DNA of 64,000 nt from Leifsonia shinshuensis (GTDB lineage Bacteria; Actinomycetota; Actinomycetes; Actinomycetales; Microbacteriaceae): contig NZ_JAHHZQ010000005.1 of the NCBI RefSeq assembly GCF_022606355.1, forward strand, positions 372,001 through 436,000, given 5' to 3'. How positions within the stretch are numbered: the stretch's first letter is position 1; each line of letters begins with the position of its first letter. A program made the translations under genes and the position numbers. Below, in pieces: positions 10,761 to 20,125 of this stretch. The notes under the pieces were generated by a model. It was not told the origin of the DNA. It saw only the letters and a program-made list of their open reading frames with translations, and ran no database searches.

Positions 10761-10835
10761 ATGGTGAGCATGGACCTCGCAAACCAGACCAAGCCGCTGA
10801 CCGGATCACGGATGAAGAGTTCGGATACCGCATAA
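10761..10835 (+). CDS. Possible 24-residue peptide (unrecognised)
   Basis: A short frame starts with ATG at 10761 after GAAGGGAGA (about 10747-10755), a convincing ribosome site, and ends with TAA at 10835. The peptide begins MVSMDLANQTKPLTGSRM and ends in SSDTA. It has no signal peptide or membrane segment. It is followed within 50 bases by a strong terminator and has the compact layout of a small transcription unit. A TTGACG at 10711 could be a -35 box, but no good -10 was found. The alternative is that the region encodes a small RNA. Function unknown. Confidence 0.35.
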   Translation: MVSMDLANQTKPLTGSRMKSSDTA

Positions 10836-10879
10836 GCGGACTTGGAACCACGAGGACGGCGGCGCGAGGCGCCGTCCGG

Positions 10880-10911
10880 GGCGGGATCGACGAAAGTCGG
10901 TCCCGCCTTTT
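10880..10911 (+). terminator. Rho-independent terminator
   Basis: A 12-base-pair stem with one G-T pair, GGCGGGATCGAC (10880-10891) and GTCGGTCCCGCC (10896-10907), closes on GAAA and is followed by TTTT at 10908-10911. A second, weaker stem (GGACGGCG with CGCCGTCC, about 10853-10876) lies just upstream. It ends the surface-protein and small-ORF region. Confidence 0.9.
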
Positions 10912-10963
10912 CGTTCTCGCCGACGGCGAACCCCCTCACGCCCTACGACGCGCGTCCTCGTGA

Positions 10964-11890
10964 TCACGGTCTGAGCCCGAGTTCGGCAAGCCGGGACTTG
11001 GCGTCGAGTGGAACACCCTCATTGGCGAGGAACGCGGCCATCCTGTCGACCCGACGCCCGGTCTCCCAACGCCAGCGGAGGACGCGCAGGCCGGCCGCCT
11101 CGATCCGCCGCTCACGCTCGGCTCGAGCCGCGAGCACGTCCCACCCGCCGCGCGAGCGATTAAACGCCGGGTGAAGCAGCTTCTCGGCGCCGTCTGCCTC
11201 GCCCGCGAGTCCGAGAGCCGGCCAGCAGAAGTCGAGACGCCCGACGAGGCCGTTCAGATCGTGGAGCGGAACCTGCAGCTCGGGAGGCGGCGCACCGGCG
11301 AGTGCCATGGTCGCACGGCTGACCGACTCGAGAGGGGATTCGGCGCGGCCGTCCGCGAACCGGGCGACCGCCAACGCACGCGAGCGTTCGCCGGGGTCGA
11401 CCAGGTGCTCGGCGGCCCCGACGATCTCGGCCCGTGTGGCGAGCGGGGCGCGTTCGTCGAACGCTCCGGCGGCCAGGGCGTGGTCGGCGATCACCACCCC
11501 CTCGACGAACGACGTGCGTCCTGCGAGGTGGGCCACCGTCTGCGCCGGAGAGGTCACCCGCAGGCCGTGGCGACGCTGGGGTCTCAGCTCAGGCGTCCGG
11601 GGATGCGCCACGACGCCCCGGTCGGCCGAGCCGGCAGGGCCCGCGGCGAGGATGTGGACCGTCGACGGGGGAGCGTTCAACATCGGCAGATCGTGGAGGA
11701 GCGCGGCAGACCAGTAGGCGAAAACCGCCGGCCGCGCGCGGCTGCAGGCGACGAGCTGCAGGCGCTCCAGGTGCTCTCGTCTGGTGCGAGCGCGGGCGAT
11801 CTGGCGGAGGGTCGTCCGCCGCCCGGGCTCGACCACCCGGAGGTGGACGCGTGTCGCTGTGGTCTCGGTGGTGCGGGAGAGTGCTGCCAT
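10964..11890 (-). CDS. AbiEi antitoxin-like N-terminus with DUF559-type C-terminus
   Basis: A 308-residue protein of a kind frequent in actinobacteria. The N-terminal third is an AbiEi antitoxin-like winged-helix region containing FAYWSAALLHDLPML and VTSPAQTVAHLA. The C-terminal part (about residues 200-290) resembles the DUF559 restriction-endonuclease-like fold, with LDFCWPALGLAGEADG and the RRIEAAGLRVLRWRWE strand. No AbiEii toxin gene is adjacent, so this is not a complete toxin-antitoxin pair. The start ATG at 11890 is chosen because the family-like sequence begins there; a CAGGCT six bases upstream could be a poor -10 box. Molecular function is not established. Confidence 0.7.
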   Translation of the reverse strand: MAALSRTTETTATRVHLRVVEPGRRTTLRQIARARTRREHLERLQLVACSRARPAVFAYWSAALLHDLPMLNAPPSTVHILAAGPAGSADRGVVAHPRTPELRPQRRHGLRVTSPAQTVAHLAGRTSFVEGVVIADHALAAGAFDERAPLATRAEIVGAAEHLVDPGERSRALAVARFADGRAESPLESVSRATMALAGAPPPELQVPLHDLNGLVGRLDFCWPALGLAGEADGAEKLLHPAFNRSRGGWDVLAARAERERRIEAAGLRVLRWRWETGRRVDRMAAFLANEGVPLDAKSRLAELGLRP

Positions 11891-12058
11891 GCACTCAGCC
11901 TGTCGTCCAGGAGCCCCCGAGGACGCGTCAGGGCGACATCTGTGGATCATCGAGCTGCGCGCCGACCTGAGGAGGACTTCACCCGTATCGGTCGAGTACT
12001 GTGCGTCGCCGGCCGCAGCGAAAAGAAATCTTACCCGCAGTAGTATGACCGACACACC

Positions 12059-13063
12059 ATGTCACATCCAGATTCCGAGTACCCGATCAGCATCGTCGTC
12101 TGCTTCCACAACGCCGGCGGCACGGTGGAGCACGCCTTGGAGCGGCTCGACCGCCTCGGCCGCGGTGCCGAGCTCGTCCTCGTCGACGATGCCTCACGCG
12201 ACGACACCCTCCAACGGTTGCGCACGTGGTCGGCGGGCAATCCGCACGCCACGGTCGTCGCGCTCGACGAGAACCACGGTCCGGCCCTGGCACGCAACGT
12301 CGCGCTCCGACACGTCCGACGCGACTATGTGTGGTTCGTCGACGACGACGACGAGCCGGCAGCGGACGCGCTCGAGATCTTCGATCGACTGATCCGCGCG
12401 AGTCGTCCCCACCTCGTGTTCGCCCGGGCGCGCTTCCGCTCGGCCGATGGTGCGGAGCGCTGGGTCGACGGCGTCGACGAGTCCGGCGTCATCGATCGCG
12501 AGCAGGCCCTGCTGCGAGTGCTCGGCGGTGACGTGCAGGGCTTCCTCTGGAGCAAACTGTTCCATCGGTCGGTGCTCGCTGACGCGCCGTTCGGCACCGA
12601 GTACCCCCAGGAGGATTTCGTCGGCGTGATCGGAGCCGTCGAGCGCAGCGAGCGGGTCGTCCTGTCACCGAACTCCGTGTACACCTATGTCGAGCGGCCG
12701 GGCTCGTTGAGCCGCGGGCGGCGTCCCGACTTCGGCCGGTACGCCGTGGCCAGGGACGTCGCGGTCGCCGCAGCCGCGCGCGCCGGGGTCGACCCCCGCG
12801 CCGTCGCCTACTTCCGGCTCTGGTTCTATGCGATCGCCGTCGCCTTCGTCCCGATCCGTCGGCGCGCCCCCCGACCCGACGTCCGCGAGGGTCTCCGACT
12901 CGCGCGAACGGAGCTCCGCACGCTGAACCTCGGCGACTGCGCCGCGATCGACCGTCGCGCGGCGCTCCACGGCCGCATCATCGCGGCGTCGGGCCGCCTG
13001 TACCCGCTGCTGCTGACGCCCGCACTGTGGCTCCACGATCGGCTCAGGAGGTTCCGCTCATGA
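12059..13063 (+). CDS. Family 2 glycosyltransferase
   Basis: A 334-residue GT-A-fold glycosyltransferase. ISIVVCFHNAGGTVEHAL opens the nucleotide-sugar domain, LVLVDDASRDDT and the metal-binding WFVDDDDEP motif near residue 95 follow, and YPQEDFVG is the likely acceptor-side region. It probably adds a sugar to a surface glycan in the cytoplasm. TAGTAT at 12041-12046 would give a very short leader of about six bases; no good -35 is seen. First of three glycosyltransferase genes joined by four-base overlaps. Confidence 0.85.
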   Translation: MSHPDSEYPISIVVCFHNAGGTVEHALERLDRLGRGAELVLVDDASRDDTLQRLRTWSAGNPHATVVALDENHGPALARNVALRHVRRDYVWFVDDDDEPAADALEIFDRLIRASRPHLVFARARFRSADGAERWVDGVDESGVIDREQALLRVLGGDVQGFLWSKLFHRSVLADAPFGTEYPQEDFVGVIGAVERSERVVLSPNSVYTYVERPGSLSRGRRPDFGRYAVARDVAVAAAARAGVDPRAVAYFRLWFYAIAVAFVPIRRRAPRPDVREGLRLARTELRTLNLGDCAAIDRRAALHGRIIAASGRLYPLLLTPALWLHDRLRRFRS

Positions 13064-13980
13064 CTCCACGCCACGCCCGGGTGTCGGTCGTGATCCCGAC
13101 CATGAACACCCGCGCCGCCCTCCACGACGCCGTCGCGTCCGCGCTCGCCCAGCGCGACGTCGAGGTGGAGGTGGTGGTCGCGATGAACGGCAGGGGCGAG
13201 AGCCCCGAGTTCGCCGATCCGCGTGTGCGGGTCGTCCGCTCCGATCCCGCAGATCGTGGGAACGGCGCCAGGATGGCGGGGATCCGCGCCGCCCGCCATG
13301 AGCTGATCGCACTTCTGGACGACGACGACAGTTGGGTGCCGCACAAACTCCGGGACCAGCTCGAGGCGGTGCGCGAGCGCGCGGGCGCTGACGACAACTG
13401 GCTGATGTCGTGCGCCATCACCGAGCTCGACACCCTCACGGGCGAGACGCGGATCGTCCCGACCGAACCGGTGCTCAGCGTCTTGAGCATCTCCTACTAC
13501 CTCCTCGCGCGACCCCGGCTCCGCTCGGTCTCCCCGCAGTTCGCCTCGTCGACCATGCTGTTCCCCCGCGCGCTCGCCCTCCGGGAGCCGTGGGACACCT
13601 CCGTGCGTCTCCATCAGGACTGGGAATGGCTCGTGCGGCTGGAGGCCAACCGCGGAACCAGGATGCTGTGCGTACCGGACCCGCTCGTGCAGCGGCCGGT
13701 GAGCCATTCCGACTCCCTGACGACCGCGCCGGACTGGCGATCGAGTCTGGAGTGGGGAAAGCGCCATCTGATGGACCACTCCGCGCGCATCCGCGGGGAC
13801 TTCTTCCTCACCATCCCGGCCGATCGCGCAGGCCGGGCGGCGAGCGCCGCCGGGCTCCTCGCCTGCGCGAGCGCGGCGATACGGCACGGACGTGCGGGCT
13901 ACGGGGCCTGGGCCTACTTCGGTGTGACGGTGGTGCGCGCCGCGCGCAACGGCCTGCGCAGGGTGGGGACGAGCTCGTGA
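13060..13980 (+). CDS. Family 2 glycosyltransferase
   Basis: A 306-residue GT2 enzyme with VSVVIPTMNTRAALHDAV at the start, VEVEVVVAMNGRGE, then LIALLDDDDSWVPHKL as the metal-binding motif near residue 88, and SVRLHQDWEWLVRL where the catalytic base is expected. The ATG at 13060 overlaps the previous stop (ATGA) and is preceded by CAGGAGG at 13045-13051. Sequence is related to, but distinct from, its upstream neighbour. Donor and acceptor sugars are unknown. Confidence 0.87.
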   Translation: MTPRHARVSVVIPTMNTRAALHDAVASALAQRDVEVEVVVAMNGRGESPEFADPRVRVVRSDPADRGNGARMAGIRAARHELIALLDDDDSWVPHKLRDQLEAVRERAGADDNWLMSCAITELDTLTGETRIVPTEPVLSVLSISYYLLARPRLRSVSPQFASSTMLFPRALALREPWDTSVRLHQDWEWLVRLEANRGTRMLCVPDPLVQRPVSHSDSLTTAPDWRSSLEWGKRHLMDHSARIRGDFFLTIPADRAGRAASAAGLLACASAAIRHGRAGYGAWAYFGVTVVRAARNGLRRVGTSS

Positions 13981-15059
13981 AGGTGGGCTACGGCCGCGTG
14001 TGGGACCCGGCGTACCCCCGCAACTCGCGCATCCGCTCGTATCTGGTGCGCCGATTCGACGCCGACATCACGGTCAACCGGCGCTACGAGGGATCGCGCA
14101 CCCGCCGGATCCCGCATGACGTAGGCACGCTCCTCTTCGGGCTGGGCGGAAAGCAGCTGTACATCCTGGCGGAGTTCTCGCTCCCGTACGCCGCCCTGCT
14201 CTGGATCGTCGCCCGTCTCAACCGTGGCGTCCTCGTCGTCGACGGCTTCGTCGGGCAGTACGAGACGATGGTCGAAGACTGGAAGAAGGCCCGGCCGGGC
14301 ACTGTGCGCGCTCGGTGGTACTCCCTCGTCGACCGGATCGCCTATCGCGTCGCCGATCTCGTGCTCATCGACACCCGGGTCCGTGCGACCGCGCTCGCCG
14401 GGGCCCACCCGGGCACCGAGGTGCTCTCGCTGCCCGTCGGAGCGCCCGCCTGGGCGGTGCCGGCGGCCCGGCGGGACGCGCAGCGCGGCGGACCCACGAA
14501 CGTCCTCTACTACGGCAACTACATCCCGCTGCACGGCCTGCCGATCGTCCTGGACGCCGTCGCGCGGGCGGCGCGCGAGACCGACCTGGCCGTCACTTTC
14601 ATCGGTCACGGAACCCCACGACCGGAGATCGAGCGCCTGGTCTCCGAACTGGGGCTCGACAGGGTCGTCCGGTTCGTGGACCCCGTCCCCGAGGAGGAGC
14701 TCGCCGGCCATCTCGCCGAGGCGGATGTCGTACTCGGGATCTTCGGCGACTCCGACAAGGCCCGCACCGTCATCGCGAACAAGGTCTGGCAGGGCCTGGC
14801 CTGCGGTCGCACGGTGGTGACGCGCACGTCGCCAGCGCTGGCCGAGATCGCCGATGTCTGCGGCGGCCAGCTCGTGCAGATCGACGGCGTGGACGACGCA
14901 CAGCTCGCGCGGGAGCTGGCCTCCGCGTTGGTGACGCTGTCGCGGGGAGGAAGCCCCGTGGCGACCGGGACGGCCGCTGCCCTGGAGGGCTACGTCGCGT
15001 CGCAGTACGACGCTTTCGGGCGTCGTCTGGAGGAACTCCTGGCCGCCCGGAGGCGATGA
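13977..15059 (+). CDS. GT-B fold glycosyltransferase (family 1/4 type)
   Basis: A 360-residue GT-B glycosyltransferase starting at GTG 13977 in a GTGA overlap with the previous gene. The C-terminal Rossmann domain carries NVLYYGNYIPLHGLPIVLDA, FIGHGTPRPEIERL, VVRFVDPVPEEELAGHL and the donor-site NKVWQGLACGRTVV with an acidic residue further on, typical of GT4 enzymes. The N-terminal half is family-poor. It is the last gene of the three-gene glycosyltransferase unit; 355 bases of S10-operon leader follow. Confidence 0.86.
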   Translation: MKVGYGRVWDPAYPRNSRIRSYLVRRFDADITVNRRYEGSRTRRIPHDVGTLLFGLGGKQLYILAEFSLPYAALLWIVARLNRGVLVVDGFVGQYETMVEDWKKARPGTVRARWYSLVDRIAYRVADLVLIDTRVRATALAGAHPGTEVLSLPVGAPAWAVPAARRDAQRGGPTNVLYYGNYIPLHGLPIVLDAVARAARETDLAVTFIGHGTPRPEIERLVSELGLDRVVRFVDPVPEEELAGHLAEADVVLGIFGDSDKARTVIANKVWQGLACGRTVVTRTSPALAEIADVCGGQLVQIDGVDDAQLARELASALVTLSRGGSPVATGTAAALEGYVASQYDAFGRRLEELLAARRR

Positions 15060-15414
15060 CCCCCGAGCCGCGACACGCCCGGGTTGCAGCATTGCCGTAC
15101 ATCTGGCAAACTTGTCTGGTTCAACATTTCGGAACGAGCGCACTCACGTGCGCTCCGAACGGATCACTGCCAGGCAGTGCATAGCCCACCGCGGGAGTCT
15201 TCGGACCGGCGGTCGAGGGGTTAGGCCGCAGGTAGCAGGACATGCTCACAATCGACATCCTCGAGAAACAGGCCAGAGGTCTGTGCTCAGGGCGGTGCGT
15301 GAGTTGACAGAAGAATAGTGGCGTTCCCCACGCGTACGTCGCACTGCGTCCAATGCGAGGAACGGTTCGAGAGAGCCGTCTCGTACGACGCCATAACAAG
15401 AGAGAGAGTCAGAC
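15060..15414 (+). promoter_or_regulatory. S10 operon upstream region and leader
   Basis: This 355-base stretch has no gene. A candidate promoter is TTGCAG (15084-15089), 17 bases, CAAACT (15107-15112), which would give a leader of about 295 bases. The leader holds a perfect 8-base-pair hairpin, GAGCGCAC (15136-15143) with GTGCGCTC (15148-15155) around a TCAC loop. A TTGACA at 15304-15309 lacks a suitable -10 box. The promoter choice is uncertain; the presence of a long leader before rpsJ is well supported. Confidence 0.45.
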
Positions 15415-15723
15415 ATGGCGGGACAGAAGATCCGCATTCGGCTTAAGTCGTATGACCACGAGGTCATCGACACCTCGGCGCGCAAGATCGTCGACACGGT
15501 GACCCGTGCAGGCGCGACCGTCGTCGGCCCGGTGCCGCTTCCCACCGAGAAGAACGTGGTGTGCGTCATCCGTTCGCCCCACAAGTACAAGGACAGCCGC
15601 GAGCACTTCGAGATGCGCACGCACAAGCGGCTGATCGACATCATCGACCCGACGCCGAAGGCCGTCGACTCGCTCATGCGTCTCGACCTGCCCGCCGACG
15701 TCAACATCGAGATCAAGCTCTGA
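15415..15723 (+). CDS. rpsJ: 30S ribosomal protein S10
   Basis: A 102-residue S10 of normal length, containing [19 protein letters not shown] and the [13 protein letters not shown] motif. S10 is a 30S head protein and also the NusE partner of NusB in antitermination. AAGAGAGAGAG precedes the ATG. It is the first gene of the S10 operon, downstream of a 355-base leader. Confidence 0.98.
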   Translation: MAGQKIRIRLKSYDHEVIDTSARKIVDTVTRAGATVVGPVPLPTEKNVVCVIRSPHKYKDSREHFEMRTHKRLIDIIDPTPKAVDSLMRLDLPADVNIEIKL

Positions 15724-15737
15724 GGGGGAGTGCCGCT

Positions 15738-16397
15738 ATGTCCAACATCGACAGCAAGACCTCCAAGGGCCTCCTCGGCAAGAAGCTCGGCATGACCCAG
15801 GTCTGGGACGAGAACAACAAGCTCATCCCCGTGACCGTCATCGAGATCACGCCGAACGTCGTGACCCAGGTCCGCACCCCCGAGGTCGACGGCTACAACG
15901 CCGTCCAGATCGCCTACGGCCAGATCGACCCGCGCAAGGTGAACAAGCCGGCCGCCGGCCACTTCGAGAAGGCGGGCGTCACGCCGCGCCGTCACCTCAC
16001 CGAGGTCCGCACCGCCGACGCCGCCGAGTACTCGGCCGGCCAGGAGCTCACCGTGGACGCCACCTTCGAAGCCGGCCAGCTGGTCGACGTCGTCGGCACC
16101 TCCAAGGGCAAGGGCTTCGCCGGTGTCATGAAGCGCCACAACTTCCAGGGTGTCTCCGCTTCGCACGGTGCGCACCGCAACCACCGCAAGCCGGGCTCCA
16201 TCGGCGCCTCCTCGACCCCGAGCCGTGTCTTCAAGGGCATGCGCATGGCCGGTCGCATGGGTGGCGAGCGCGTGACCGTCCTGAACCTCAAGGTCCAGGC
16301 CGTCGACGCCGAGAAGGGCCTGCTGCTCGTCAAGGGTGCCGTTCCCGGCGCTCGTGGCCGCATCGTTTTCGTCCGCAACGCAGTGAAGGGGGCCTAA
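15738..16397 (+). CDS. rplC: 50S ribosomal protein L3
   Basis: A 219-residue L3; [17 protein letters not shown] lies near the start and [19 protein letters not shown] is the loop that approaches the peptidyl-transferase centre. The start ATG at 15738 follows GGGGGAG by a normal distance; the frame extends upstream without resemblance to L3. L3 is one of the first proteins to bind 23S rRNA. Second gene of the S10 operon. Confidence 0.97.
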   Translation: MSNIDSKTSKGLLGKKLGMTQVWDENNKLIPVTVIEITPNVVTQVRTPEVDGYNAVQIAYGQIDPRKVNKPAAGHFEKAGVTPRRHLTEVRTADAAEYSAGQELTVDATFEAGQLVDVVGTSKGKGFAGVMKRHNFQGVSASHGAHRNHRKPGSIGASSTPSRVFKGMRMAGRMGGERVTVLNLKVQAVDAEKGLLLVKGAVPGARGRIVFVRNAVKGA

Positions 16398-16402
16398 GGT
16401 AA

Positions 16403-17053
16403 ATGGCTACCTCGATTGACGTCCTCGACTTCAAGGGCAAGAAGGCCGGCTCCGTCGAGCTTCCTGACTCCCTGTTCGACGTTCAGACCAACATCCCGCT
16501 GATCCACCAGGTCGTCACCGCCCAGCTCGCCGCCGCGCGCCAGGGCACCCACAAGACGAAGAACCGTGGTGAGGTCTCCGGTGCCGGTCGCAAGCCGTTC
16601 AAGCAGAAGGGAACCGGTCGCGCTCGTCAGGGCTCGATCCGCGCCCCTCAGATGACCGGTGGTGGCATCGTCCACGGACCGACTCCGCGCGACTACTCGC
16701 AGCGCACCCCCAAGAAGATGATCGCCGCTGCTCTGCTCGGCGCTCTCTCCGACCGCGCCCGCGGCAGCCGCATCCACGCCGTCCAGGCCTTCACGGCTGG
16801 CGAGGCCCCCTCGACCAAGGCCGTCGTGGACCTGCTCTCGGGTGTCGCGACCTCCAAGCACGTCCTCGTCGTGCTGGAGCGCGACGACGAGCTGGCCTTC
16901 AAGAGCGTCCGCAACCTGCCGACCGTGCACGTCCTGACCTACGACCAGCTGAACGCCTACGACGTCCTGGTGAGCGACGACATCGTCTTCTCGCAGGCCG
17001 CTCTGGAGGGCTTCATCGAGTCGAAGACCAAGAAGGAAGAGGTGTCTGCCTGA
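16403..17053 (+). CDS. rplD: 50S ribosomal protein L4
   Basis: A 216-residue L4 with the conserved exit-tunnel extension [37 protein letters not shown]4 lines the nascent peptide tunnel; in Gram-negative bacteria it autoregulates the operon, but that is not shown here. It ends in a Lys/Glu-rich tail and its stop overlaps the rplW start by one base. Confidence 0.97.
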   Translation: MATSIDVLDFKGKKAGSVELPDSLFDVQTNIPLIHQVVTAQLAAARQGTHKTKNRGEVSGAGRKPFKQKGTGRARQGSIRAPQMTGGGIVHGPTPRDYSQRTPKKMIAAALLGALSDRARGSRIHAVQAFTAGEAPSTKAVVDLLSGVATSKHVLVVLERDDELAFKSVRNLPTVHVLTYDQLNAYDVLVSDDIVFSQAALEGFIESKTKKEEVSA

Positions 17054-17352
17054 TGGCCGCCGTCAACAAGGACCCGCGCGACATCATCATCGCTCCGGTC
17101 GTCTCCGAGAAGAGCTACGGCCTGATCGACGAGGGCAAGTACACCTTCCTCGTCGACACCCGCTCGAACAAGACCGAGATCAAGCTCGCGATCGAGTCGA
17201 TCTTCAAGGTCGAGGTCGCTTCGGTGAACACCCTGAACCGTCAGGGCAAGACCCGCCGCACCAAGTTCGGCATCGGCAAGCGCAAGGACACCAAGCGTGC
17301 CATCGTCACGCTGAAGTCCGGTTCCATCGACATCTTCACGGCCGTCGGCTGA
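17053..17352 (+). CDS. rplW: 50S ribosomal protein L23
   Basis: A 99-residue L23 of typical length, with [17 protein letters not shown] and the [19 protein letters not shown] region. It sits at the tunnel exit and docks trigger factor and the signal recognition particle. Translationally coupled to rplD by a TGATG junction. Confidence 0.97.
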   Translation: MAAVNKDPRDIIIAPVVSEKSYGLIDEGKYTFLVDTRSNKTEIKLAIESIFKVEVASVNTLNRQGKTRRTKFGIGKRKDTKRAIVTLKSGSIDIFTAVG

Positions 17353-17376
17353 GCGAAGGACTAGAGGAAGACAGAC

Positions 17377-18216
17377 ATGGCTATTCGTAACTACAAGCCC
17401 ACGACCCCCGGTCGTCGCGGCTCCTCGGTCGCCGACTTCGCCGAGATCACCCGTTCGACGCCGGAGAAGTCCCTTCTCCGTCCGCTGTCGAAGACCGGTG
17501 GCCGCAACAACCAGGGCCGCATCACGACCCGTCACATCGGTGGTGGCCACAAGCGCCAGTACCGCGTGATCGACTTCCGTCGCAACGACAAGGACGGCGT
17601 CAACGCCAAGGTCGCGCACATCGAGTACGACCCCAACCGCACCGCGCGCATCGCGCTGCTCCACTTCGTGGACGGCACCAAGCGCTACATCCTGGCTCCC
17701 GCCGGGCTGAAGCAGGGCGACGTGGTCGAGTCGGGCGCCGGCTCGGACATCAAGCCGGGCAACAACCTGCCGCTGCGCAACATCCCGACCGGTACCGTCG
17801 TGCACGCCATCGAGCTCAAGCCGGGCGGGGGCGCCAAGCTGGCCCGCTCCGCCGGTGCCTCGGTGCGTCTCGTCGCGAAGGACGGCCCCTACGCCCAGCT
17901 GCGCCTCCCCTCGGGCGAGGTCCGCAACGTCGACGCACGCTGCCGCGCGACGATCGGCGAGGTCGGCAACGCCGAGCAGTCGAACATCAACTGGGGCAAG
18001 GCCGGCCGCATGCGCTGGAAGGGCGTCCGCCCGACCGTCCGCGGTGTCGCGATGAACCCGATCGACCACCCGCACGGTGGTGGTGAGGGTAAGACCTCCG
18101 GTGGTCGCCACCCGGTCAGCCCGTGGGGTCAGAAGGAAGGCCGTACGCGCCACCCCAACAAGGAAAGCGACAAGCTCATCGTCCGCCGCCGTAACGCCGG
18201 CAAGAAGCGTAAGTAG
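17377..18216 (+). CDS. rplB: 50S ribosomal protein L2
   Basis: A 279-residue L2 with the highly conserved [30 protein letters not shown] and [13 protein letters not shown]; the last contains the histidine implicated in peptidyl-transferase activity. Normal length for the family. AGAGGAAG lies before the ATG, and rpsS begins 12 bases after the stop. Confidence 0.98.
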   Translation: MAIRNYKPTTPGRRGSSVADFAEITRSTPEKSLLRPLSKTGGRNNQGRITTRHIGGGHKRQYRVIDFRRNDKDGVNAKVAHIEYDPNRTARIALLHFVDGTKRYILAPAGLKQGDVVESGAGSDIKPGNNLPLRNIPTGTVVHAIELKPGGGAKLARSAGASVRLVAKDGPYAQLRLPSGEVRNVDARCRATIGEVGNAEQSNINWGKAGRMRWKGVRPTVRGVAMNPIDHPHGGGEGKTSGGRHPVSPWGQKEGRTRHPNKESDKLIVRRRNAGKKRK

Positions 18217-18228
18217 GAGTTCGAGAAG

Positions 18229-18510
18229 ATGCCACGCAGTCTCAAGAAGGGCCCCTTCGTCGACGAGCACCTGTTTCGCAAGGTGGTCGCCGCGAACGAG
18301 GCCAACAGCAAGAACGTGATCAAGACCTGGTCGCGCCGCTCGATGATCATCCCGGCGATGCTGGGTCACACCATCGCGGTGCACGACGGTCGCAAGCACA
18401 TCCCGGTGTTCGTCACCGAGACCATGGTCGGTCACAAGCTGGGCGAGTTCGCGCCCACCCGCACCTTCCGTGGTCACGTGAAGGACGACAAGAAGGGTCG
18501 CCGCCGCTAA
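18229..18510 (+). CDS. rpsS: 30S ribosomal protein S19
   Basis: A 93-residue S19 beginning [15 protein letters not shown] and containing [22 protein letters not shown], both family hallmarks. S19 lies in the 30S head and pairs with S13 near the A-site tRNA. AGGAGTTCGAGAAG precedes the start. Confidence 0.98.
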   Translation: MPRSLKKGPFVDEHLFRKVVAANEANSKNVIKTWSRRSMIIPAMLGHTIAVHDGRKHIPVFVTETMVGHKLGEFAPTRTFRGHVKDDKKGRRR

Positions 18511-18534
18511 CGCGGTGGCGTAAGGAGGAGAGAA

Positions 18535-18927
18535 ATGGTGGAGTCGATCGCACGCGTGCGTCACATCCGCGTCACCCCCATGAAGGCCCGCCGCGTCGTC
18601 AACATGATCCGCGGCAAGCAGGCTCAGGAGGCCCTGGCCATCCTGAAGTTCGCCCCGCAGGGTGCGAGCGAGCCGGTCTACAAGCTCGTCGCTTCGGCGA
18701 TCGCCAATGCGCGCGTCAAGGCCGACCAGAGCAACACCTACCTGGACGAGCAGGACCTGTACGTGAGCCGCGCCTTCGTGGACGAGGGCACGACCCTCAA
18801 GCGGTTCCAGCCGCGTGCGCAGGGCCGCGCCTTCCGCATCAACAAGCGCACCAGCCACATCACGATCGTCCTCGCGACGCCGGATGAGGTTCAGGACGCC
18901 ACGGCCACGAAGAAGGCGAGCAACTAA
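18535..18927 (+). CDS. rplV: 50S ribosomal protein L22
   Basis: A 130-residue L22 with [22 protein letters not shown] sequence near the start and the beta-hairpin [16 protein letters not shown] that narrows the exit tunnel, where macrolide-resistance changes map in other bacteria; it looks wild type. The C-terminus adds a short Ala/Thr/Lys tail. TAAGGAGGAG precedes the start, and the stop overlaps rpsC by one base. Confidence 0.97.
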   Translation: MVESIARVRHIRVTPMKARRVVNMIRGKQAQEALAILKFAPQGASEPVYKLVASAIANARVKADQSNTYLDEQDLYVSRAFVDEGTTLKRFQPRAQGRAFRINKRTSHITIVLATPDEVQDATATKKASN

Positions 18928-19703
18928 TGGGTCAGAAAGTCAACCCGTACGGCTTCCGTCTGGGAATCACGACCGACCACGTGTCGCGCTGGTTCTCCGA
19001 CAGCACGAAGAAGGGTCAGCGTTACAGCGACTACCTCGCTGAGGACGTCAAGATCCGCACCCTGCTGAAGACGTCGCTCGACCGCGCGGGCGTGTCCCGC
19101 ATCGAGATCGAGCGCACCCGCGACCGCGTCCGCGTCGACATCCACACGGCCCGCCCGGGCATCGTGATCGGTCGTCGCGGCGCCGAGGCCGAGCGCATCC
19201 GCGCCGACCTCGAGAAGCTCTCGGGCAAGCAGATCCAGCTGAACATCCTCGAGGTCAAGAACCCCGAGGCCGACGCCCAGCTCGTCGCCCAGGGCATCGC
19301 CGAGCAGCTCGCCGCACGTGTGGCCTTCCGCCGCGCGATGCGCAAGGGCCTGCAGGGCGCTCAGCGCGCCGGCGCCAAGGGTGTCCGCATCCAGGTGTCC
19401 GGCCGCCTCGGCGGCGCCGAGATGAGCCGCTCGGAGTTCTACCGCGAGGGTCGTGTGCCGCTGCACACGCTCCGCGCCAACATCGACTACGGCTTCTACG
19501 AGGCCAAGACCACCTTCGGTCGCATCGGTGTCAAGGTGTGGATCTACAAGGGCGACATCACGAACAAGGAGCTTGCTCGCGAGCAGGCCAACCAGAAGCC
19601 GTCGCGCGAGCGCAACGACCGTGACCGTCCGCGTCGCGGCGGTGGCCGGGGCAACGCCCCCGCTGCCGAGGCCGCGCCGGCCGCAGCAGGAGTTGAGGCA
19701 TAA
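18927..19703 (+). CDS. rpsC: 30S ribosomal protein S3
   Basis: A 258-residue S3. The KH-type RNA-binding signature [15 protein letters not shown] lies near residue 75, and [19 protein letters not shown] marks the C-terminal domain. The last 45 or so residues are an Arg/Asp then Ala/Pro-rich tail beyond the folded core. S3 forms part of the mRNA entry helicase. Stop/start junction with rplV is TAATG. Confidence 0.97.
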   Translation: MGQKVNPYGFRLGITTDHVSRWFSDSTKKGQRYSDYLAEDVKIRTLLKTSLDRAGVSRIEIERTRDRVRVDIHTARPGIVIGRRGAEAERIRADLEKLSGKQIQLNILEVKNPEADAQLVAQGIAEQLAARVAFRRAMRKGLQGAQRAGAKGVRIQVSGRLGGAEMSRSEFYREGRVPLHTLRANIDYGFYEAKTTFGRIGVKVWIYKGDITNKELAREQANQKPSRERNDRDRPRRGGGRGNAPAAEAAPAAAGVEA

Positions 19704-19705
19704 CC

Positions 19706-20125
19706 ATGTTGATCCCACGCAGAGTCAAGCACCGCAAGCAGCACCACCCCGGCCGTAGCGGCCAGGCGACCGGTGGCACGAAGGTCTCCTTCGGCGAGTT
19801 CGGCATCCAGGCCCTGACCCCCGCTTACGTGACCAACCGTCAGATCGAGTCCGCTCGTATCGCCATGACGCGTCACATCAAGCGCGGCGGCAAGGTGTGG
19901 ATCAACATCTACCCGGACCGTCCGCTCACGAAGAAGCCGGCCGAGACCCGAATGGGTTCCGGTAAGGGTTCTCCCGAGTGGTGGGTCGCGAACGTCAAGC
20001 CGGGTCGGGTCCTCTTCGAGGTCTCCGGCGTCTCCGAGGAACTCGCTCGTGAGGCCATGACCCGTGCAATCCACAAGCTGCCCCTCAAGGCACGCATCAT
20101 CAAGCGCGAGGAGGGCGACGCGTAA
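19706..20125 (+). CDS. rplP: 50S ribosomal protein L16
   Basis: A 139-residue L16 beginning [15 protein letters not shown] with [12 protein letters not shown] and [19 protein letters not shown], which reaches the A-site tRNA elbow. Usual length. The stop overlaps the rpmC start by one base. Confidence 0.98.
   Translation: MLIPRRVKHRKQHHPGRSGQATGGTKVSFGEFGIQALTPAYVTNRQIESARIAMTRHIKRGGKVWINIYPDRPLTKKPAETRMGSGKGSPEWWVANVKPGRVLFEVSGVSEELAREAMTRAIHKLPLKARIIKREEGDA

Noticed and set aside
10964-11890. AbiE abortive-infection system
   Set aside because: Only the AbiEi-like part is present. No AbiEii nucleotidyltransferase gene lies on either side.
13410-13976. Upstream extension of the third glycosyltransferase
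   Set aside because: The frame runs through the second glycosyltransferase gene and encodes Arg/Pro/Ala-rich sequence without resemblance to GT-B proteins. The GTG at 13977 in a GTGA overlap is the better start.
15304-15340. TTGACA at 15304 as the S10 operon promoter
   Set aside because: No TANNNT-type -10 lies 16-19 bases downstream; the nearest is about 25 bases away. The site at 15084-15112 fits slightly better.
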